A DNA stretch of 6,979 bases from contig JAQUQP010000096.1 of NCBI GenBank assembly GCA_028716025.1, positions 1 through 6,979 on the forward strand, written 5' to 3'. Below are positions 1 through 5,340 of the stretch, piece after piece. Under the pieces are notes generated by a model. That model searched no databases. It saw nothing but the letters and a program-made list of their open reading frames with translations, and was not told where the DNA came from. The position numbers and the translations under genes were made by a program. The stretch comes from a bacterium. Lineage in GTDB: Bacteria; UBA6262. The stretch's first letter is position 1. Each line of letters starts with the position of its first letter.

Positions 1-221
1 CGGCAAATACCGTAAATGTTGCGATTTGTTGACTTTGACTATCAGTCGCGAAGTAATGACTTCCCAATCCTGGCTTTTTTTATTGAAACACCGTAGCCGC
101 TAATCGGCAATTTGGCCAGTTCCTGTCTCAAGCTGGCAATATCTAACCCGGCATCCAGTAATGCCGCCAGGAACATATCCCCGCTGATACCATTGGAACA
201 ATCTAAGTAGGCGATTTTCAT
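1..221 (-). CDS. larC: LarC nickel insertion protein, 5' part, frame broken at an A7 tract
   Basis: LarC is the CTP-dependent cyclometallase that inserts nickel into the pincer nucleotide made by LarB and LarE. The N-terminus MKIAYLDCSNGISGDMFLAA and the following LLDAGLD are the family's hallmark opening. I start at the ATG at 221, with a GGGGTG ribosome site just upstream; an ATG 30 bases earlier lies inside tandem repeats and would add non-homologous residues. The starting frame ends after 59 codons at a TGA (44-42). In the -1 frame the sequence is open from the A7 tract (plus-strand T7 at 75-81) to the window edge. It gives EVITSRLIVKV and then QHLRYLP, which resemble the LarC segment that normally follows. 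So the gene is disrupted, programmed to frameshift, or carries a sequence error. It lies 100 bp after larB in the same orientation. The family normally has about 400 residues; the rest is outside the window. Identity is secure, intactness is not. Confidence 0.82.
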
Positions 222-236
222 AACACCCCAAGAGCA

Positions 237-317
237 ATGACAAGATGACAAGCTGATACGATGACAAGTAAAAACATCGATTTTTCATATCATCATATCA
301 TCATATAATATTATCAT
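237..317. repeat. Two blocks of 8-bp tandem repeats between larB and larC
   Basis: Read on the plus strand, 237-268 is four octamers: ATGACAAG, ATGACAAG, CTGATACG, ATGACAAG. After a short AT-rich spacer, 286-317 is four more: CATATCAT, CATATCAT, CATATAAT, ATTATCAT. The second block read in reverse complement (ATGATATG) resembles the first, so the two blocks form an imperfect inverted pair around a spacer with AAAAA and TTTTT. The array fills nearly the whole gap between larB and larC and ends 15 bases before the larC start. Function is unknown; it could be a neutral simple repeat or a weak hairpin in the larBC mRNA. Confidence 0.75.
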
Positions 318-321
318 CGCC

Positions 322-1062
322 TTATTTATTGATCAGACTCGCAACTACGCCAGCGCCAAAACCATCATCAATATTCACTACCGTCACATTAGGCGCGCAA
401 CTATTCAGCATCGCCAGTAAGGCAGCCACCCCGCCAAACGCAGCGCCGTAGCCAATACTTGTCGGCACAGCAATGACCGGCTTATCCACCAAGCCTCCGA
501 CCACACTGGGCAAGGCCCCCTCCATGCCAGCCACAACTATGATCACCCTGGCCTGGCTAATTTTACCCTGTTCATTAAGTAGACGGTGCACACCAGCCAC
601 CCCTGCATCATAAAGTTTGTCTGGTTTTTGGCCAAGTAATTCGCAGGTAACTGCTGCTTCTTCTGCCACTGGCAGGTCAGCAGTTCCCGCAGTGATGATC
701 AAGACCCCTTTTTTCTGCGCTGGTTTTGTATAACGAATGACAATGGTCCGTGACAATTCGTGATAGACCGCTTTTCTAAATTTTCTCTGTATTGCTTTAA
801 AAACCGGTTTATCTGCCCTGGTAGCCAGGATATTCTCTCTGTTTTCGCGCATCTGTTCCATTATTCTAGTGATTTGGGGAATGGTTTTACCAGGACAATA
901 AATTACTTCGGGGAATCCCTGTCTCAAGGCGCGATGATGGTCCACCTTGGCAAAACCCAGGTCACCGCTGGGAAAGTCTTTCAAGGCAGCTAGGGCTGAA
1001 GCCGGAGAAGTCTTGCGGTCTCTTACTTGCTGTAAAATCATTTCCAGCTGTTTTCTATTCAT
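322..1062 (-). CDS. larB: LarB, nickel pincer cofactor biosynthesis carboxylase/hydrolase
   Basis: LarB acts in the cytoplasm as the first enzyme of nickel-pincer nucleotide synthesis. It carboxylates the pyridinium ring of nicotinic acid adenine dinucleotide and cleaves off AMP, giving the biscarboxylate mononucleotide that LarE then sulfurates. The full 246-residue length fits the family. Visible motifs are DLGFAKVDHHR (34-44), GFPEV (49-53), then the PurE/AIR-carboxylase-like core AGTADLPVAEEA (125-136), DAGVAGVHR (152-160), VAGMEGALPSVVGG (177-190), PTSIGYG (200-206) and NIDDGFGAG (230-238). larC follows 100 bp downstream, as in lar operons; larE and a racemase are not in view. A TTGACT-N17-TATAAT promoter ends six bases before the ATG, leaving no room for a ribosome site, so translation is probably leaderless. 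An in-frame ATG at codon 8 (1041) is the alternative start and would still retain all the conserved motifs. Confidence 0.96.
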   Translation of the reverse strand: MNRKQLEMILQQVRDRKTSPASALAALKDFPSGDLGFAKVDHHRALRQGFPEVIYCPGKTIPQITRIMEQMRENRENILATRADKPVFKAIQRKFRKAVYHELSRTIVIRYTKPAQKKGVLIITAGTADLPVAEEAAVTCELLGQKPDKLYDAGVAGVHRLLNEQGKISQARVIIVVAGMEGALPSVVGGLVDKPVIAVPTSIGYGAAFGGVAALLAMLNSCAPNVTVVNIDDGFGAGVVASLINK

Positions 1063-1068
1063 GGTTTA

Positions 1069-1097
1069 ATTATATTAACTTTCTGGACTAAAGTCAA
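1069..1097 (-). promoter_or_regulatory. Sigma-70-type promoter of larB, probably giving a leaderless mRNA
   Basis: On the minus strand a -35 box TTGACT (1097-1092) and a perfect -10 box TATAAT (1074-1069) are separated by exactly 17 bases. Only six bases (TAAACC) lie between the -10 box and the larB ATG at 1062. Transcription normally starts about six to eight bases after the -10 box, so the transcript would begin at or beside the A of the start codon. The promoter shows that larB-larC is a transcription unit of its own, separate from the gene to its right. The left end of the foldback element lies about 30 bp upstream. Confidence 0.75.
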
Positions 1098-1128
1098 ACC
1101 TTAAATTCCTTCACAAGTAATAGTTACA

Positions 1129-1292
1129 AACCCAAAGTTTGTAATAGGTTTGCTGAACCGAGACGCAAAAGTTCGATATTTTTCCGCATAAAAAAGTACG
1201 AGCATACTCACAGCAGTATGTAAGAACTTTTTTAGAAGAAAAAATGAAGAAATTTTACGTCGAATTCCAAATCCTATTACAAATATTGGGTT
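1129..1292. mobile_element. 164-bp imperfect palindrome, possible MITE-like foldback element
   Basis: The ends are inverted repeats: 1129-1148 matches the reverse complement of 1273-1292 at 18 of 20 positions. The symmetry continues inward with small mismatches and one 1-base offset to a central hairpin at 1190-1233, so almost the whole segment folds on itself. There is no coding sequence of its own and no transposase in the window. The left end has extra structure: TTACAAAC (1124-1131) pairs with GTTTGTAA (1137-1144), and GTAATAG occurs at 1117-1123 and again at 1141-1147. I see no convincing target-site duplication. The element abuts the stop codon of the gene to the right and lies just upstream of the larB promoter. 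It could be a non-autonomous transposon relic or simply an elaborate intergenic terminator. Confidence 0.6.
1190..1233. terminator. Central hairpin of the palindrome, candidate bidirectional terminator
   Basis: The arms AAAAAAGT (1190-1197) and ACTTTTTT (1226-1233) pair. After a five-base poorly paired stretch, CATACT (1203-1208) pairs with AGTATG (1215-1220) around a six-base loop. In both directions the distal arm ends in six T residues, as in a bidirectional intrinsic terminator. On the minus strand it would end the transcript of the large outer-membrane gene that stops at 1291, before the larB promoter. The stem is AT-rich and interrupted, so its efficiency is uncertain. Confidence 0.45.
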
Positions 1293-3138
1293 AGAAATTA
1301 AAAACAACTTCCAGTGTCCAGGTATCTTGGAAATAGGCATCCTCATCAGCGATTAAGTCTGCTTCATCTTCGAATTCATAGGAAGCGCTATCTCCTAATA
1401 CATACGTAGTAACATAGCCAAGTTGAACCGATAGTCCGGAACGCAACTTATATTTTATTCTCCCTTTATATTCCCGAATGCCTTCAAATTTCCTATATTT
1501 AATAATATTCTTGTATTTTCCAGTTCCCTCTATCCGGCAGGACCTGGCCAGTTGGTAATCACCACTGATTGTTAGGTAATCATACGGGGCGTAATCACTT
1601 GAATTTCGTATATAAGTACGAAGATAATATTTTAAGGAAGCGTCAATACGTTCACTAAAAATATATTTGAGAGAAGCGCTGGTACTGATCTTTTCACTAC
1701 CAGTGTCTTTACCAATATTATTATCTTTGTAGCGCGATTCTACCGAAAGACCCAATTTTTGACCGCCTTGTATCAGACTGGCAATCCCAATCTCCCGGTC
1801 AATTTCCCCGCTATTATCATGGACCACGTAATCACCAGCTTTTTTGCTCCAATATACCTCTGCCTGGTGTCTATATTGGTCAAAAGAAGTTTTTATTCTG
1901 ACTAGGTCCAGAGCTTGCCATTCTACTTTACCTAGTACTCCGCGCTCGTCACGGCAGCGGAATACGCTTTGTGGATAATGAATTGAATAGCTCCCGGCAT
2001 GGGGATTATAATAGTCCAGGTCATATCTCCGGTAACTGACCGCATAACAAATCCGGCCCAGGTCAAGAGTGCTGGCAGCCAGCAAACCCTGGCCGTATTT
2101 TTGCGCCTGGCCAATCTCACCGCACACATTAAGCCGGCCCACATAAGAAGAAAAATGGGCTCCATATACTATAAATTCCTTATCACCTGCCGGATAGCGC
2201 CATGGATCAGCGCCTTTTACTGCCCGTTTGGAATAGTATCCGGAAACTCCTACCTCAGTTTCCGGTACTACATATGCGGTGATATCACCACCGCTTACCT
2301 GTTCCCGGAAATAATTTTCCAACGGTTTTCTGATCTCGGACCCGCTAATATAAAAACCGTAATAACTATTATTTTCATCAGAATAAAAAACCGTTTCTTT
2401 AAAGTTGTCCTGTTCCAGGGTCATAGCCAGACCGCGAAAAGTTTTACTACTTTTATAACTGACTCCCTGTAACAAAACATGATCACTGACTTTGGCGGTG
2501 TTGTATTCCACAGATTCGCTATCTCCCGGATAAATGCCGGTAGGCTTAGTTTTACCAGAGAGGTCAACAACCACGCCTTCGCCAAAACCAACCAGATAAT
2601 CACCGGCTGCTATCCTTTGCACCATCGAACCAGGTTCCCAGGACAGATAATACTTGTTCAAAATAAAACTTTGGCTCCAAATTCCCCTGCTCGCCTTACT
2701 CCCTTCCACACGATAACTGTCATAATGTGGATATTGCTCAAAAACAACAGCACCTGACCAACCTGGCTGGAAATCTTTAAAACGAATGTGCCAAGACTGG
2801 TATTTTCCGTTCTCTACATCACTGGTTTTTTTCGCATTTATTCTAAGCATTCCTTCAGGGATCCTGGCTGCAACAGGCGGCATCACGCTGACCAAACCGG
2901 ACCAGGACATTACATCCTGAGAACTTATCCCCTCGACTTTCAGCAGTTCATCCAGAGTCAGAAAGTAGCCGAACACTTTCCTGTACTCGATGATCTTGTA
3001 GGCCTGGTATCGATTCATGCCCGGCAACTCCAGCAGTTCATTGAAAGTAGCTGTATTAAGGTTCAGACCAGCCGTACCTATACCCACCCAGCATAACAAT
3101 GAACATATGGTCAAACTTATCCTGAGCTTAATCTTCAT
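1291..3138 (-). CDS. Helix-hairpin-helix (ComEA-like) domain fused to a probable outer-membrane beta-barrel
   Basis: The 615-residue product starts with a signal peptide (about 1-24: basic MKIKLR, then a hydrophobic stretch ending near GTAG). Residues 25-85 are a ComEA/T2SK-like double helix-hairpin-helix: LNLNTATFNELLELPGM, then II-YR, then a second hairpin around LLKVEGIS. Such modules bind DNA without sequence preference in ComEA and serve as protein-protein modules in other exported proteins. The remaining ~520 residues have alternating polar/aromatic strands typical of outer-membrane barrels, with GDYLVGFGEG near 197-206, an FRGLAM segment, and a C-terminus EVVFNF ending in Phe as barrel proteins do. 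I recall similar HHH-plus-barrel proteins from Bacteroidota, where their job is also unknown. An AAGGA ribosome site precedes the ATG. The gene is flanked by terminators on both sides, so it is probably monocistronic; any promoter would overlap the upstream terminator. The stop TAA lies on the edge of the 164-bp palindrome. Confidence 0.85.
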   Translation of the reverse strand: MKIKLRISLTICSLLCWVGIGTAGLNLNTATFNELLELPGMNRYQAYKIIEYRKVFGYFLTLDELLKVEGISSQDVMSWSGLVSVMPPVAARIPEGMLRINAKKTSDVENGKYQSWHIRFKDFQPGWSGAVVFEQYPHYDSYRVEGSKASRGIWSQSFILNKYYLSWEPGSMVQRIAAGDYLVGFGEGVVVDLSGKTKPTGIYPGDSESVEYNTAKVSDHVLLQGVSYKSSKTFRGLAMTLEQDNFKETVFYSDENNSYYGFYISGSEIRKPLENYFREQVSGGDITAYVVPETEVGVSGYYSKRAVKGADPWRYPAGDKEFIVYGAHFSSYVGRLNVCGEIGQAQKYGQGLLAASTLDLGRICYAVSYRRYDLDYYNPHAGSYSIHYPQSVFRCRDERGVLGKVEWQALDLVRIKTSFDQYRHQAEVYWSKKAGDYVVHDNSGEIDREIGIASLIQGGQKLGLSVESRYKDNNIGKDTGSEKISTSASLKYIFSERIDASLKYYLRTYIRNSSDYAPYDYLTISGDYQLARSCRIEGTGKYKNIIKYRKFEGIREYKGRIKYKLRSGLSVQLGYVTTYVLGDSASYEFEDEADLIADEDAYFQDTWTLEVVFNF

Positions 3139-3164
3139 TTTTCCTTTTGTCCTTAAGATTAATA

Positions 3165-3213
3165 CAAATAAAAAACCATATTTATCTCATCAAAATGATG
3201 AAATAAATATGGT
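3165..3213 (-). terminator. Intrinsic terminator after the ankyrin gene
   Basis: Bases 3175-3192 pair with 3196-3213 in an 18-bp stem with a three-base loop. The single non-Watson-Crick position (3186 with 3202) is C/A on a plus-strand RNA but a G-U wobble on a minus-strand RNA. On the minus strand the stem is followed by UUUUU-A-UUU, while the plus-strand side has no U-tract. Direction and structure both point to termination of the five-gene operon that ends at 3252. The large HHH gene starts 27 bases beyond the U-tract. Confidence 0.8.
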
Positions 3214-3251
3214 ACCGCTAAAACTCATATGTGTTCTACGTTAAAATCCAA

Positions 3252-3908
3252 CTAGTATGGTTTATACTTGTCCTGTAATAATCTGATGATCGCCCTGTTT
3301 CTGTTCTCAGCAGCCAGCATTAGCGGGGTTTTACCATCATTTGTCTTGATACCCAGGTCAGCATCCCTATCGATCAGCATTTGCACGCCTTCCAGAGAAT
3401 CTGATTGGATCGCGTACATTACCGGGGTAGCGCCTTTAAGATCTTTGGCATTCACATCGGCATAATTCTTCAATAAAAATTCTATAATATCGGTATCGCC
3501 TTCCCTGGCGGCGATCATCAACGGGGTAGCACCGATATTGTTCTTAACGTTTACTTCCGCGCGGTAGTTCACTAATAGGCGTACAACTCTCATTTGCCCG
3601 ACTTTTATGGCCAGGATCAGAGCGGTATTTCCATCCTTATCTTTAATATTTATATCCGCGCCTTTAACCACCAGCAATTTGGCAATCTTATCCTGAGCCC
3701 GGCTAATGGCATGCATAAGCGGTGTCCAACCATTATCATCCTGTATATTGAGGTCTGCGCGTTCGGCTATCAGCTTGCTGATATTTTCGTAATCATCGGT
3801 TTTGATCGAGTCAACCAGGTTTTTTTCCTTAAATTCCAGTCCATGGATCGCGCTAAAGCTAATGACGACCAAGGTAATGCATCCGATAATGAAGAATATT
3901 TTTTTCAT
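3252..3908 (-). CDS. Exported ankyrin-repeat protein
   Basis: From the ATG at 3908 the product has 218 residues. A GTG two codons earlier (3914) is in frame, but the AGAGG ribosome site sits only about three bases from it and at a normal nine bases from the ATG, so I choose the ATG. A signal peptide or anchor (MKKIFFIIG to about SAIHG) is followed by ankyrin repeats. A degenerate N-cap unit (about 30-56) comes first, then four consecutive 33-residue units with the TPLM/TALI-x-A helix start and GADIN-type ends (about 57-188), and a C-terminal capping unit beginning DGKTPLMLAA. Ankyrin stacks bind other proteins; the partner is not evident. The gene is the last of a tight five-gene run, about 12 bases after the seven-helix membrane protein gene, and is followed by a terminator. 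A periplasmic scaffold or inhibitor for the products encoded upstream is possible, but that is inference. Confidence 0.9.
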   Translation of the reverse strand: MKKIFFIIGCITLVVISFSAIHGLEFKEKNLVDSIKTDDYENISKLIAERADLNIQDDNGWTPLMHAISRAQDKIAKLLVVKGADINIKDKDGNTALILAIKVGQMRVVRLLVNYRAEVNVKNNIGATPLMIAAREGDTDIIEFLLKNYADVNAKDLKGATPVMYAIQSDSLEGVQMLIDRDADLGIKTNDGKTPLMLAAENRNRAIIRLLQDKYKPY

Positions 3909-3920
3909 TTTCACATACCT

Positions 3921-4712
3921 CTATATTTTCTGTTCTTTATGTAACGGGAAACTGAGCGCTATGGCTTCAAATATCCCCGCCAATATTGCGCCCAAATAAT
4001 AGATCCACCATTGGTTAGGTATCTTCCAGATAACCGCGATGAATCCGGTAAATAACATACTAATACCGAAGCTTAGCACTGCCAAGCCCTGGAAAACCAG
4101 CTTCCTAGGCATATTATCATAAACACTATTTCTGGGAAAAACAAGTGACCGCCAGAAACAGAAGACCCCCAGCATGATCATCGCGCTCACCGGGTCAGCT
4201 ACCCTGATAAAGAACAAAATAGGCATCAGATGAGAATCCAGGGTAGAAGGATGGAACCATTTACCGTCATAGAAAGCATAGCTGCCTATGCGGAAGATCT
4301 CCATAGAACCGCCAATCGCCCGGATATTGATCACCGCAAAACAAAGGGCTAAGGCAATCCCCATACTAAAAACCAATAAGATGGTCCGTTTCTTAATTTT
4401 TTCAAAACCCAATGCGAAGCTGGTCAAACCAACGAACACCGCCGGGGTAAATAAACCGATCATGACAAATTCCCTGATATTATTCACGATCAGCGGAATT
4501 GGATGCGGCCCTAAAGATATTTGCAGCGGACGCGTTAGTAAAAAGATGCCAAAAAAGATAAAACCCCAATAAGCGCCTTTATAGGTAATGTCCCCGGTCA
4601 CCAATTTACGCAGGGGAGCAATATAGGCGATATATTTGGCCAGGAAAAAATACGCTACTCCCGCTATAATCGGCATGATCAGGTTTTCGAACACCGGCCA
4701 AAAAATATTCAC
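3921..4712 (-). CDS. Unrecognised seven-helix integral membrane protein
   Basis: I do not recognise the family of this 263-residue protein. Hydrophobic segments fall at about 11-31, 46-63, 81-101, 110-130, 162-188, 205-229 and 234-255, giving seven likely transmembrane helices. Polar features that could matter are R61-P62 after helix 2, N77/N78-x-R80 before helix 3, a soluble loop at 131-161 with SYAFYDGKWFHPSTLDSH, and R170/D173-P174 inside helix 5. The start is a GTG at 4712; a GAGGA site overlapping the end of the upstream gene supports it, and the intergenic gap is only three bases, so translation is probably coupled. It lies between the exported SpoVG-like gene and the exported ankyrin gene, so it may be the inner-membrane partner of those proteins. 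No catalytic motif is visible. Confidence 0.85.
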   Translation of the reverse strand: MNIFWPVFENLIMPIIAGVAYFFLAKYIAYIAPLRKLVTGDITYKGAYWGFIFFGIFLLTRPLQISLGPHPIPLIVNNIREFVMIGLFTPAVFVGLTSFALGFEKIKKRTILLVFSMGIALALCFAVINIRAIGGSMEIFRIGSYAFYDGKWFHPSTLDSHLMPILFFIRVADPVSAMIMLGVFCFWRSLVFPRNSVYDNMPRKLVFQGLAVLSFGISMLFTGFIAVIWKIPNQWWIYYLGAILAGIFEAIALSFPLHKEQKI

Positions 4713-4715
4713 TGC

Positions 4716-5336
4716 TTAAGGTTCCTCACTTATCACTATCGCGTATTTATCAAGAATCGCTTTTTCTATAGCTTTTTTTAGCGGCTGACTCGCTATATCA
4801 AATTGTTTGATCCAGGTACCTTTTCTAGTTTTACGTCCCGGCCAGGCTATCCATAAACCACTACCTGAATCCATAATCCTGGCTTCCACACTGATCACAG
4901 AGTTAAACAATATCTTTACAAAACCCCGCACCGGGCTATCCTTACCCTTATATGGAACTATTTTAGCTATTTTATAAACAATGTCAACTGCTTTTTCACG
5001 ACTGGCATTCTGATCAGCTATCGCTTTTTTAATTTCCTCACCGAGTTTCTGGTTTTCTATGACTACTTGCGGGATCGCTCTTTCTTGTCTGCTGATATAC
5101 TCCGGATAAAACAGAGTGATGATTCCCGAACGCGGCGCGCGGGTGATCTTGATCTCCCGGATCACCAGTTTATCATTCAGGGTAATGGCCGCTGTTTGCT
5201 GCCCTTCCAATGTTTCCAGGACGACAGCAGTAACTTTGGTCACTGGCTCTGCGGCGAACAAAAAAGCAGATGGCAGATAGCAGATGGCAAATAGCAGCAA
5301 AAAATAAAACAATTTTAATGCTTTTTTATTCATCAT
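4716..5336 (-). CDS. Exported protein with two SpoVG-like domains
   Basis: This 206-residue protein has a signal peptide (about 1-29, basic start, hydrophobic core, cleavage near LFAA-EP) and then two SpoVG-like units. The second (about 119-198) is clear: VYKIAKIVPYKGKDSPVRG, a central strand pair, SGLWIAWPGRKT (159-170; compare NGLFVAMPSRKT in SpoVG), then a helix KKAIEKAILDKY. The first (about 34-106) has the same order (VTAVVLETLEG, LNDKLVIREIKI, then a P-containing strand and a final helix EIKKAIAD) but lacks the P-x-RKT signature. Classical SpoVG is a cytoplasmic single-domain protein of about 90 residues that binds nucleic acids. Export and duplication are unusual, and the ligand here is unknown. 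The gene starts four bases after the MBL gene; two adjacent ATGs (5336, 5333) are possible starts and the ribosome site is weak, which suggests coupling. The signal-peptide codons contain a 7-bp tandem repeat. Confidence 0.85.
   Translation of the reverse strand: MMNKKALKLFYFLLLFAICYLPSAFLFAAEPVTKVTAVVLETLEGQQTAAITLNDKLVIREIKITRAPRSGIITLFYPEYISRQERAIPQVVIENQKLGEEIKKAIADQNASREKAVDIVYKIAKIVPYKGKDSPVRGFVKILFNSVISVEARIMDSGSGLWIAWPGRKTRKGTWIKQFDIASQPLKKAIEKAILDKYAIVISEEP
5266..5297. repeat. 7-bp tandem repeat inside the signal-peptide codons of the SpoVG-like gene
   Basis: On the plus strand the units read GCAGATG, GCAGATA, GCAGATG, GCAAATA and a partial GCAG. This can also be seen as a 14-bp unit repeated twice with one change. 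Because seven is not a multiple of three, each unit shifts frame, so gain or loss of one unit would put the signal peptide out of frame with the mature protein. It encodes the hydrophobic core (about residues 14-24) of the signal peptide. Confidence 0.8.
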
Positions 5337-5340
5337 TTAC

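Noticed and set aside
222..251. Upstream ATG extending LarC by ten residues
   Set aside because: The extra codons lie in the octamer repeat region and are not LarC-like; the ATG at 221 has a ribosome site and the exact family N-terminus.
237..317. CRISPR array
   Set aside because: Units are 8 bp with no unique spacers of regular length, and no cas genes are present.
1101..1346. 81-residue minus-strand open frame across the palindrome
   Set aside because: It is out of frame with the end of the HHH/barrel gene, runs through the foldback repeat, has no ribosome site I can see and no recognisable family.
1999..2472. 157-residue plus-strand open frame inside the HHH/barrel gene
   Set aside because: Antisense shadow of a well-supported long gene; its translation has no domain and no plausible start signal.
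3882..3908. Lipoprotein signal (IIGC) at the start of the ankyrin protein
   Set aside because: The Cys follows only about six hydrophobic residues and the hydrophobic stretch continues after it, so an ordinary signal peptide or anchor fits better than a lipobox.
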